Shown in pieces: positions 1 to 6,776 of a DNA stretch of 18,663 nucleotides. The notes under the pieces were generated by a model, which was given only the letters and a program-made list of their open reading frames with translations, was not told the origin of the DNA and made no database searches. The stretch's first letter is position 1; each line of letters opens with the position of its first letter. Position numbers and translations under genes: made by a program. The stretch is from an uncultured Eubacteriales bacterium (GTDB taxonomy: Bacteria > Bacillota > Clostridia > Oscillospirales > Butyricicoccaceae). The stretch lies in the NCBI GenBank assembly GCA_934636325.1, contig CAKUAK010000061.1, forward strand, positions 1 through 18,663, given 5' to 3'.

Positions 1-3
1 CAT

Positions 4-36
4 TCCGGCGCGGCGCCATGCCGCGCCGGAGTTTTT
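4..36 (+). terminator. Intrinsic terminator of an upstream plus-strand gene
   Basis: An 11-bp perfect GC-rich stem (4-14 with 20-30, loop GCCAT) is followed by GTTTTT. It ends a plus-strand transcript that enters from outside the window, so purA starts as a separate transcription unit. Confidence 0.8.
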
Positions 37-118
37 GCATTTCTGGGCAAATGATTCAATAATTGATGAAAAACATGACTTTGACGGCGAAATATCATAA
101 AATATTGTCGTAATTGAC

Positions 119-147
119 TTGCATTTATGGGCCGCCGTTATTATAAT
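119..147 (+). promoter_or_regulatory. Probable purA promoter
   Basis: TTGCAT (119-124) and a perfect TATAAT (142-147) are separated by 17 bp. A start near 154 would give a leader of about 100 nt before the purA ATG at 258. TTGACT at 114-119 is closer to the -35 consensus but would leave a 22-bp spacer. Confidence 0.6.
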
Positions 148-179
148 GATTATGCAGAATGTGTCATGAAAGGTTTATT

Positions 180-211
180 GGGTCAGAAGCTGCTTTTGAC
201 CCGGTGTTTTT
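180..211 (+). promoter_or_regulatory. Leader hairpin with T-run in the purA 5' UTR (possible attenuator)
   Basis: Bases 180-189 pair with 193-202 in a 10-bp stem with one G-T wobble and a CTG loop. GGTG and then five T residues (207-211) follow. The shape resembles an intrinsic terminator, but the four bases between stem and T-run would weaken it. It lies between the predicted start site and the ribosome binding site. AGGTT (171-175) and AACCT (221-225) flank it and could form an enclosing stem. I do not recognise a known riboswitch class. Confidence 0.4.
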
Positions 212-257
212 GTGTCTGCGAACCTATTTTCAAATATATGTTAGGAGGAAGCCATAC

Positions 258-1541
258 ATGGTACGAGCAATCGTCGGAGGCTGCTGGGGTGACGAAGGTA
301 AGGGAAAGGTCACCGACCTTTTGAGCGAGGACAGCGACATCGTCGTTCGCTTTCAGGGCGGAGCCAATGCCGGCCACACCATTATAAATCAATACGGAAA
401 GTTTGCTCTCCATCTCCTGCCGTCGGGCATCTTTCGTCAGAATGTGACAAACGTCATCGCACAGGGCGTCGCCTTCAATCTTGAGCAGTTCTTTAAAGAG
501 CTGGACAGCATCCTTGAAAAGAACGTCCCCATGCCCAATATCCTTGTTTCCAACAGGGCGCAGGTCGTTATGCCGTATCATGTCCTTTTCGATGCACTTG
601 AAGAGCAGAGACTGGGCGGCAAGGGCTTCGGCAGCACCAAGTCGGGCATCGCACCCTTCTATTCCGATAAATACCTCAAGATCGGCATCCAGGTCTGCGA
701 CCTTTATGACGATCAGGGCCTTATGGAAAAGCTGGAAAAGGCCTGCGAGCAGAAGAATATAACCCTTTCGGCCCTCTATCATCAGACAGAGCTTCTCGAG
801 CCGAAGAAGATATATGACGAGCTGGTATCCTACCGCGAAAGGCTGCGTCCCTTTGTCGGCGATACGGCCGTATTCATCAATAAGGCCATCAAGGAAGGTA
901 AGACCGTTCTTCTCGAGGGTCAGCTGGGCTCGCTCAAGGATCCCGACAACGGTATCTATCCCTTCACGACCTCTTCCTCTCCGCTGGCCGGTTTCGCCTC
1001 AGTCGGCGCTTCCGTGCCTCCCCATGAGATCAAGCAGGTCATCGTTGTCGTAAAGGCCTATTCCTCGGCTGTCGGCGCCGGCGACTTTGTCTCCGAGATA
1101 TTCGGCGACGAGGCCAAGGAGCTCCGTGACCGCGGCGGCGACGGCGGCGAATACGGCGCAACGACCGGCAGGCCCAGGCGTATGGGCTGGCTCGATACGG
1201 TCGCCGTAAAGTACGGCTGCATGCTTCAGGGCTGCACCGACGTCTGCCTGTCGCTCATCGACGTGCTGGGCTATCTTGACAAGATCCCGGTCTGCACGGC
1301 CTATGATATCGACGGGGAGATCACGACCGACTTCCCTGTCACACCGCTGCTCAACCGCGCAAAGCCGGTCTATGAATATGTCGACGGCTGGAAGAGCGAT
1401 ATCATCGGCTGCCGCGATTATGACAAGCTGCCCGAGAACGCAAAGAAGTACATCGAGTTCATCGAAGAGAAGATTGGTTATCCCATCACTATCATCTCGA
1501 CCGGCCCCAAGAGGGAAGATATCATCTATCGCAATAAATAA
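258..1541 (+). CDS. purA: Adenylosuccinate synthetase
   Basis: This cytosolic enzyme joins IMP and aspartate with GTP to make adenylosuccinate, the first step from IMP to AMP. The 427-residue product has the family length. The N-terminal GTP loop is visible as GDEGKGKVTD (11-20), with catalytic Asp12, and NAGHT holds His40. The EYGATTGRPRRMGWLD block (298-313) and the C-terminal STGPKRED are also clear. ATG 258 is chosen because AGGAGG lies at 243-248 and the protein then starts exactly at the family N-terminus; an upstream in-frame start at 159 would add unrelated leader sequence. One odd point is the IMP loop: the usual TTGRGIGPAYEDKVARR appears here as STKSGIAPFYSDKYLKI. Lys141 therefore stands where the IMP-phosphate-binding Arg143 of the E. 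coli enzyme would be. The gene is monocistronic, with its own promoter and terminator. Confidence 0.95.
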   Translation: MVRAIVGGCWGDEGKGKVTDLLSEDSDIVVRFQGGANAGHTIINQYGKFALHLLPSGIFRQNVTNVIAQGVAFNLEQFFKELDSILEKNVPMPNILVSNRAQVVMPYHVLFDALEEQRLGGKGFGSTKSGIAPFYSDKYLKIGIQVCDLYDDQGLMEKLEKACEQKNITLSALYHQTELLEPKKIYDELVSYRERLRPFVGDTAVFINKAIKEGKTVLLEGQLGSLKDPDNGIYPFTTSSSPLAGFASVGASVPPHEIKQVIVVVKAYSSAVGAGDFVSEIFGDEAKELRDRGGDGGEYGATTGRPRRMGWLDTVAVKYGCMLQGCTDVCLSLIDVLGYLDKIPVCTAYDIDGEITTDFPVTPLLNRAKPVYEYVDGWKSDIIGCRDYDKLPENAKKYIEFIEEKIGYPITIISTGPKREDIIYRNK

Positions 1542-1554
1542 ACATACATACACA

Positions 1555-1586
1555 AAGCCCCGCGGTTTCAAAGCCGCGGGGCTTTT
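1555..1586 (+). terminator. purA terminator
   Basis: An 11-bp perfect stem (1555-1565 with 1574-1584, 8-nt loop) runs into TTTT, 13 nt after the purA stop. It is the first of two strong hairpins between the convergent purA and minus-strand reductase genes. Confidence 0.85.
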
Positions 1587-1594
1587 CAATTAAG

Positions 1595-1628
1595 AAGCCT
1601 CCCGCGCGGCGAATCACGCGGGAGGCTT
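1595..1628. terminator. Bidirectional terminator between purA and the opp-reductase operon
   Basis: A 12-bp perfect stem (1595-1606 with 1617-1628, 10-nt loop) lies 23 nt beyond the stop of the minus-strand reductase gene. It ends the long minus-strand operon and acts as a backup for purA. T-tracts are short on both sides, and the neighbouring hairpin at 1555-1586 would reinforce it for both directions. Confidence 0.75.
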
Positions 1629-1651
1629 TGCTGTCCCTATTTCCGGGGAAA

Positions 1652-2803
1652 TTAGAGCATTTCGATAAAGGCGGCGCAGCGTGTGTTGATCTGGCCGATA
1701 TCGGCGGAGGAGTAGTCTGTCTCGATCTGCATATAGGGAACATTCTTACCTGTGACGAACTTCTTGATGGTATAGGCCTCGACATTGTATGTATGGCAGG
1801 CCTGAAGGGTGACTTCGATAACGCCGTCGATCTTGTATTCGTCAAGCAGCCTCTCCATCAGCTTGAGGCGGTTGCTGTCGGGGGTCATGACCGAGCAGCC
1901 GATGTTGAAATAACGATCGGCGATAGCGCCGTAGATATCATCGGTATCCTCGCGGATAAGCTCGTCGACCGACTTTGCGCCGCTGCAATTCTCGAAGCAG
2001 ACGACATTGCCGCCGTTGGCCTCGATGGCCTTGACGACCTTCATGGCGTTGCCGCCGATGGGGCATCCGGTGACCATGATGCGGGGGCGCTTGGGGATGG
2101 GCTTGTTTCCGGCTTCATATTCGCTCTTGATGCGCTCTGTAAGGGCTTTTACATCGTCGATGGCCTTGCGGCGGTCGAACTTGAAGTTGGAGCCATAGAG
2201 GACGCTGTAAAGGTTAAGGCCGGCCATGGGAGGGGGATCCATCTTCTGAAGCTCATAGAAATGGCGCAGGGCAAGGCGGTTCTCGTTGGAAAGATGTACC
2301 TGCTCGCGGACCTTTTCCTCGGTGATCTCGACGCCGAACTTTTCTTCCAGCTTTTCCTTCAGCTTGATGACCTCTGTACGCCACAGCTTGCGGCCCTCTT
2401 CGCTCTGGCGGTTGGGCAGCTCCATGACGTAGACATCCTTGAACTCGCCCAGCATCTCATACATTTTCTTCTTGCCGTCGCAGGTCGTTTCACCGATGAT
2501 CAGATCGGAGAAATAGAAGAAGGGACACTTCTGTGTCTTGGCGAAGCCGTAGCTCGATTTGACAAGGGGGCAGAGGTTGCGGGGCAGATCCTGCTCGGCG
2601 TCGGGGATGGTCTCGTCCGAAAAGGAGCAGAGGCCGACGGGGACAGCGCCCGAGGCCATGATGATCTCTGTCGGCGTGTATGTGCAGAATGTGCCGACAA
2701 AGGGGATGTTCTTTTCCTTGATCTCATAGGCCGCCATAAAGGACTTGCGGCGCTGGTCGTCAAACTCGTCGAAAATGTCAGGAAGGGTTTTGATAACTTC
2801 CAT
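1652..2803 (-). CDS. yjiM: Double-cubane-cluster anaerobic reductase (YjiM-like, 2-hydroxyacyl-CoA dehydratase superfamily)
   Basis: The 383-residue product closely matches my recollection of E. coli YjiM in length and in many blocks: LPDIFDEF, the GTFCTYTP region, DLPRNLCPLVKSSYGF, CPFFYFSDL, GETTCDGKKKMYE, VTGCPIGG, ENCSGAK, QACHTY, IETDYS and CAAFIEML. Proteins of this family carry a [8Fe-9S] double-cubane cluster and catalyse ATP-driven, low-potential two-electron reductions; the physiological substrate is unknown. Cysteines are visible at 40, 59, 78, 93, 108, 247, 269, 273, 303, 336 and 376, enough for the cluster. The start at 2803 has AAAGGAA (2812-2818) 8 nt upstream and gives the YjiM N-terminus; an upstream ATG at 2821 has no ribosome binding site. 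It is the last gene of the opp operon, 28 bp after oppF. The usual ATPase activator (YjiL/HgdC-like) is not next to it. Confidence is high for the family and low for the substrate. Confidence 0.9.
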   Translation of the reverse strand: MEVIKTLPDIFDEFDDQRRKSFMAAYEIKEKNIPFVGTFCTYTPTEIIMASGAVPVGLCSFSDETIPDAEQDLPRNLCPLVKSSYGFAKTQKCPFFYFSDLIIGETTCDGKKKMYEMLGEFKDVYVMELPNRQSEEGRKLWRTEVIKLKEKLEEKFGVEITEEKVREQVHLSNENRLALRHFYELQKMDPPPMAGLNLYSVLYGSNFKFDRRKAIDDVKALTERIKSEYEAGNKPIPKRPRIMVTGCPIGGNAMKVVKAIEANGGNVVCFENCSGAKSVDELIREDTDDIYGAIADRYFNIGCSVMTPDSNRLKLMERLLDEYKIDGVIEVTLQACHTYNVEAYTIKKFVTGKNVPYMQIETDYSSADIGQINTRCAAFIEML

Positions 2804-2811
2804 TTTGTATG

Positions 2812-2818
2812 TTCCTTT
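2812..2818 (-). promoter_or_regulatory. Ribosome binding site that sets the reductase start
   Basis: AAAGGAA on the minus strand lies 8 nt before ATG 2803. It sits inside the reading frame opened by the alternative ATG at 2821, which argues for the shorter protein. Confidence 0.65.
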
Positions 2819-2831
2819 CATTTAAAATATT

Positions 2832-3797
2832 TTAGTCATAAAGATGGCAGGCAACGTGGTGTCCCGGCTCTATCTCGCGCAGGACGGGGCGTTCCTTCAT
2901 GCATATGTCCATGCACTTGGAGCAGCGCCCGCTGAAGCGGCAGCCGGGAGGGGGATCGATGGGGCTGGGCACATCGCCCGACAGCATGATCTTCTGCCTC
3001 TGGCGCGATACGCGGGGATCGGCCACCGGGACGGCCGACAGGAGGGCCTCTGTATAGGGATGAAGCGGATTTTTGTAAAGCTCGTTGGAATCAGAGGTCT
3101 CGATCATATTGCCGAGATACATGACGGCAATGCGGTCGGAGATGTGCTTGACCATCGAAAGATCGTGGGCGATAAAGAGCATGGTCAGGTCGTGCTCCTT
3201 CTGGAGCTTGACCAGAAGATTAATTATCTGCGCCTGTATCGAAACATCAAGGGCCGAGATCGGCTCGTCGCAGAACAGAAACTCGGGGTCGACCGAAAGC
3301 GCCCTTGCGATGCCGATCCTCTGGCGCTGGCCGCCGGAAAACTCGTGGACGTTGCGCATCGCGTGCTCCGAGTTGAGGCCGACCATGTCAAGCAGACGGA
3401 GGACCATCTCTTCTTCCTCGGCCTTTGTTTTGGCCAGCTTATGGATGCGTATGCCCTCGGCGACGATGCTGTATACCTTCTGGTGGGGGTCAAGGGAGGC
3501 ATAGGGGTCCTGGAAGATCATCTGGACCTTGCCGCTGAAGTCGAAGCGCTCTTTTTTGGTCATGGCGTGGACATCCTTGCCCTGATAGAGCACCTGGCCG
3601 CCGGTCTTGTTGAGCATACCGATGCAGGTCTTGCCGCAGGTCGTCTTGCCGCAGCCCGACTCGCCGACTATGCCGAGGGTCTCGCCCTTGTGAATGACGA
3701 AGGAGACATCGTCGACCGCCTTGAGGACGCGCTTTCTTCCGGCGTTATAGTATTTGCAGAGGTTTATTACCTCAAGCTCGATGGGTCTTGTGCTCAT
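2832..3797 (-). CDS. oppF: Oligopeptide ABC transporter ATP-binding protein (OppF/DppF type)
   Basis: This is one of the two ATPases that power the Opp importer on the inner face of the membrane. In the 321-residue product, Walker A GESGCGKT is at 45-52, the Q-loop Gln at 96, the signature FSGGQRQR at 153-160, Walker B FLFCDEP at 173-179 and the switch His at 211. The C-terminal oligopeptide-transporter extension (HPYTEALLSAVP onward) carries Cys286, Cys292, Cys295, Cys299 and Cys317, a pattern associated with a [4Fe-4S] cluster in this subfamily. The start ATG overlaps the oppD stop by 4 bp (ATGA), and GGAGGG lies 8 nt upstream, so the two ATPases are translationally coupled. Confidence 0.93.
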   Translation of the reverse strand: MSTRPIELEVINLCKYYNAGRKRVLKAVDDVSFVIHKGETLGIVGESGCGKTTCGKTCIGMLNKTGGQVLYQGKDVHAMTKKERFDFSGKVQMIFQDPYASLDPHQKVYSIVAEGIRIHKLAKTKAEEEEMVLRLLDMVGLNSEHAMRNVHEFSGGQRQRIGIARALSVDPEFLFCDEPISALDVSIQAQIINLLVKLQKEHDLTMLFIAHDLSMVKHISDRIAVMYLGNMIETSDSNELYKNPLHPYTEALLSAVPVADPRVSRQRQKIMLSGDVPSPIDPPPGCRFSGRCSKCMDICMKERPVLREIEPGHHVACHLYD

Positions 3798-4825
3798 ATG
3801 TTTTTCCCTCCGGTTTTAAAGGGTACGCCGCTCATGGCGGCACGGGGATCGGTAAGCCAGCAGGACACCTGATGGGTGTCGCTTATATCAAGCGGCTCGG
3901 GCATGTATTCGGCGCAGACATTCATGGCATAGGGGCATCTGCTGCAGAAGGGGCAGCCCTTTGGCGGATGGATGACGTCGGGGATAGAGCCCTCGATGGT
4001 CGTAAGCTGTTCCTTGCGGTCGAGGTCGAGGCGAGGGACAGAGTTCATAAGCGCCCATGTGTAGGGGTGGCGGGGATCATAGAAGATATCCTCGCTGACG
4101 CCGCGCTCGACGATCTTTCCGGCATACATGACGATTATATTGTCGGCCATGTCGGCGACGACGCCGAGGTCGTGGGTTATCATGATGATGGCCATGCCGC
4201 GTTTTTTCTGGAGCTGCTTCATAAGCTCGAGTATCTGCGCCGGTATCGTAACGTCGAGGGAGGTCGTCGGCTCGTCGGCGATAAGCAGCTTGGGGTCGGT
4301 GATGAGCGCCGTCGCGATCATGACCCTCTGTCTCATTCCGCCCGAAAGCTCGTGGGGATATTTCTCCATGCAGCTCTCGGAATCGGGTATGCCGACCAGA
4401 TCGAGCATCTCGCGGGCCCTTTCGCGTATGGCGCCCTGAGACATGCCGCCGTCATTGTGGTTGGCAAGGTTCTCCATGATCTGCTTGCCGACCGGCATGG
4501 TGGGGTTGAGGGAGACCAGCGCGTCCTGGAATATCATCGAGCATTCCTTGCCGCGGAAGGCCTGCCACTGCTTTTCGGTAAAGGTGAGGATATCCTGTTC
4601 GTCCTCGCCGTAATAGATATGGCTGCCTTCCTTGACCTTGCCCGGACGCTCGATAAGGCCGAGCAGTGTTTTTGCCGTTACCGATTTGCCGCAGCCCGAC
4701 TCGCCGACGATGGCTGTCGTTTTGCTGTTTTCAATGTCGAGGTCGACGCCGCGGACCGACTGGACCTCGCCGGCATAGGTGAAATAGGAGACGGCAAGAT
4801 CCCTTATTTTGATAAGTGTGCTCAT
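3794..4825 (-). CDS. oppD: Oligopeptide ABC transporter ATP-binding protein (OppD/DppD type)
   Basis: This is the second ATPase of the importer, 343 residues. Walker A GESGCGKS is at 41-48, the Q-loop Gln at 100, the signature LSGGMRQR at 160-167, Walker B LLIADEP at 180-186 with catalytic Glu185, and the switch His at 218. The C-terminal extension has Cys291, Cys294, Cys297 and Cys304, the CxxCxxC...C arrangement that binds a [4Fe-4S] cluster in characterised DppD-type ATPases, plus Cys322. The ribosome binding site AAGGAGG (4830-4836) overlaps the end of oppC. OppD and OppF differ from each other and presumably form the usual heterodimer. Confidence 0.93.
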   Translation of the reverse strand: MSTLIKIRDLAVSYFTYAGEVQSVRGVDLDIENSKTTAIVGESGCGKSVTAKTLLGLIERPGKVKEGSHIYYGEDEQDILTFTEKQWQAFRGKECSMIFQDALVSLNPTMPVGKQIMENLANHNDGGMSQGAIRERAREMLDLVGIPDSESCMEKYPHELSGGMRQRVMIATALITDPKLLIADEPTTSLDVTIPAQILELMKQLQKKRGMAIIMITHDLGVVADMADNIIVMYAGKIVERGVSEDIFYDPRHPYTWALMNSVPRLDLDRKEQLTTIEGSIPDVIHPPKGCPFCSRCPYAMNVCAEYMPEPLDISDTHQVSCWLTDPRAAMSGVPFKTGGKNI

Positions 4826-4834
4826 GTTTCCTCC

Positions 4835-5752
4835 TTATTTCACGATCTTGGGCTCGAGCGCGCTGCGCAGGACGTCGCCAAGGATGTTGAAGCTGAGAAC
4901 GGTCAGCAGGATAAGCAGACCGGGATAGACGGCAAGGATCGGCCTGTCGAGGATATATCCCTGGGCCGACTGGAGCATGCTGCCCCAGGACGCGTGGGGG
5001 ATGGATATGCCGAGGCCGAGGAAGCTAAGCGAGGACTCGGTCAGGATGGCGCTTGCGACGCCGAGGCTGGCGGCGACGATGACCGGGCCGAGGATATTGG
5101 GCAGAATGTGGAACACGGCAATGCGCAGGCTGCTTGCGCCCAGGTTGCGGGAGGCATTGACGAAGTCGCGTTCTTTAAGGGACATCGTTTCGGCGCGGGT
5201 GATGCGGGCGACCGACGCCCACGAGAAAAGGCTCAAGACCATGATGAGGGTCGTCATGCCCGGCTTGAGCAGGGTATTGAGGACGATCATGAGCAGCATG
5301 CTGGGCAGTGCAAGGAAGATATCGGTGAACCGCATGAGCAGCATATCGAACTTGCCGCCGATATAACCCGAGAAGATGCCGATCGTCGTGCCGATAAAGA
5401 CCGTGACCAGCATGGCCGAGAAGCCGACCATAAGGGAAACGCGGCCTCCGTAAAGGGCGCGGGTCAGATAGTCGCGGCCGAAATCGTCGCAGCCAAAGGG
5501 ATGCTGTGCCGATACGGGGGCGAACTTATTTGAAAAATCCAGCTCATTGGGATCATAGGGGCTGAGCGGGGCAAGAAGGGCCGCCGTGATTATGAATATA
5601 AGATATATGACGGCGAAAACGGCCGCCGGATTGGACTTGATCTCTTTGAGCATTTCCTTCCAGAAGCTGCGGTGATATACCGTGCCCAGCTCCTGCTGCT
5701 TTTTTTCGATGCGGACGAAAGAGTTTTCGTCAAAGACGACTTTATTTTCCAT
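4835..5752 (-). CDS. oppC: Oligopeptide ABC transporter permease (OppC/DppC type)
   Basis: This inner-membrane permease subunit has 305 residues. A soluble N-terminus of about 40 residues precedes a first membrane helix near 44-62. The family block HPFGCDDFGRDYLTRAL (84-100) follows, then about five more helices. The EAA coupling motif that docks to the ATPases starts near 196 (DFVNASRNLGAS). ATG 5752 is preferred: it overlaps the oppB stop by 11 bp, has AAAGGGGG upstream and gives a normal OppC length. The longer in-frame reading back to 5926 would place about 58 unrelated residues over oppB. Confidence 0.92.
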   Translation of the reverse strand: MENKVVFDENSFVRIEKKQQELGTVYHRSFWKEMLKEIKSNPAAVFAVIYLIFIITAALLAPLSPYDPNELDFSNKFAPVSAQHPFGCDDFGRDYLTRALYGGRVSLMVGFSAMLVTVFIGTTIGIFSGYIGGKFDMLLMRFTDIFLALPSMLLMIVLNTLLKPGMTTLIMVLSLFSWASVARITRAETMSLKERDFVNASRNLGASSLRIAVFHILPNILGPVIVAASLGVASAILTESSLSFLGLGISIPHASWGSMLQSAQGYILDRPILAVYPGLLILLTVLSFNILGDVLRSALEPKIVK

Positions 5753-6710
5753 TTGCTGCGTCGATCCCCCTTTTGATTCTCGGGTCTGCGAAAGAGTAAA
5801 GAATATCGGCGACAAAGTTGCCGACGACAAGAATGAAGCCGGAAAGCATGACATAGGCCATGATGACGGGATAATCCCTCTTGCCGATGGCTTCCATGGC
5901 AAAGCTTCCGACGCCGGGCCAGCCAAAGACGCTCTCGATGATAAAAGAGCCGCAGACCAGCGAGGCCATATTCATTCCGATTATCGTGATTATAGGCAGA
6001 AGTGTGTTTTTAAGAACGTGCTTGCGCAGGATCTGTGCGGGAGTACATCCCTTTGATTTTGCGGCGAGGACATATTCCTCGCTGAGCTGTCCGATGGTGT
6101 TTGCGCGGACATAGCGGGTCTTGGAGGCCAGCGAGCTGAGGGCCATCGTCATGACCGGCATGAACATATGCTTGAGGGTGTCGATCGGCGTGTTTACTCC
6201 GACCGAATGCATGCCGGAGGAGGGGAGGACATGAAGGGTAGCGGTGAAGAGTATTATCATAAGCATGCCGAAATAGAAGGAGGGGATCGACATGCCGAAG
6301 TATGCGAAGCCGGATATGAGGTTGTCTATCCATGTGTTTTTCTTATAGCCGGCGATAAGGCCGAGAGGTATGGAAAGGGCCAGCGAAAGCAGCATGGATG
6401 TGCCCATAAGGAGAATGGTGGAGGGAAGCCGGCGCAGAAGCATGGGGGCGACCGGCGTCTTATAAGAGAGGGAAATGCCAAAATTGCCGTGAAGGACCTC
6501 TTTGGCCCATGCCAGGTACTGCTCGGGCATGCTGCGGTCGAGGCCGAGGCTTGCGATGATCTCGGCCTGTTCCTCTTCGGTCATTTCGGCGGTGAGATAC
6601 ATTGATGAAATATCGCCGGGGGCTAAGTCGATTATGGCAAAGGAGAAAAAGGAGATGAGCACCATAACGATCATAAGCTGCGCCAGCTTGCGTAAACAAT
6701 ATTTAGCCAT
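5742..6710 (-). CDS. oppB: Oligopeptide ABC transporter permease (OppB/DppB type)
   Basis: This inner-membrane permease has 322 residues and pairs with OppC. The first helix (10-28) is followed by the family block DLAPGDISSMYL and the large external segment containing HGNFGISLSYKTPV (74-87). Helices follow near 98-121, 134-157, 183-195, 240-262 and 287-305. The EAA motif is EYVLAAKSKGCTPAQILRKH (212-231). ATG 6710 is chosen because AAAGGA (6717-6722) precedes it by 6 nt and the protein then begins MAKYCLRKL, typical of OppB. An upstream start at 6749 lies inside the oppA-oppB hairpin. Confidence 0.92.
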   Translation of the reverse strand: MAKYCLRKLAQLMIVMVLISFFSFAIIDLAPGDISSMYLTAEMTEEEQAEIIASLGLDRSMPEQYLAWAKEVLHGNFGISLSYKTPVAPMLLRRLPSTILLMGTSMLLSLALSIPLGLIAGYKKNTWIDNLISGFAYFGMSIPSFYFGMLMIILFTATLHVLPSSGMHSVGVNTPIDTLKHMFMPVMTMALSSLASKTRYVRANTIGQLSEEYVLAAKSKGCTPAQILRKHVLKNTLLPIITIIGMNMASLVCGSFIIESVFGWPGVGSFAMEAIGKRDYPVIMAYVMLSGFILVVGNFVADILYSFADPRIKRGIDAANGK

Positions 6711-6732
6711 TGCTTTTCCTTTCTTCAAAGAA

Positions 6733-6759
6733 AGGCTGCCCGGGTACACCGAGCAGCCT
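6733..6759 (-). terminator. Intercistronic hairpin between oppA and oppB
   Basis: Bases 6733-6743 pair with 6749-6759 in an 11-bp stem with one G-T wobble and a 5-nt loop. TTTCTTT follows on the minus strand. It starts 17 nt after the oppA stop and lies upstream of the oppB ribosome binding site. In such operons this kind of element lets part of the transcription stop, or protects the oppA message, so that the binding protein is made in excess over the permeases. That role is inferred from the position. Confidence 0.7.
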
Positions 6760-6776
6760 CGCTTTACGCAAATGAA

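Noticed and set aside
159..257. N-terminal extension of PurA from a start at 159
   Set aside because: The extra 33 residues have no counterpart in PurA, cover the leader hairpin, and ATG 258 has an excellent AGGAGG site.
1628..2935. A 435-codon plus-strand open frame opposite the reductase gene
   Set aside because: It is antisense to a strongly conserved protein, starts at a TTG inside the terminator, and its low-complexity Asp/Leu/Ala-rich product is typical of a shadow frame.
3788..5533. A 581-codon plus-strand open frame opposite oppC and oppD
   Set aside because: It lies entirely antisense to well-supported transporter genes, has no recognisable motif, and arises because the codon bias of the real genes leaves few stops in the opposite frame.
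5753..5926. N-terminal extension of OppC to 5926
   Set aside because: It overlaps oppB coding sequence in another frame, and the family N-terminus begins at the ATG at 5752.
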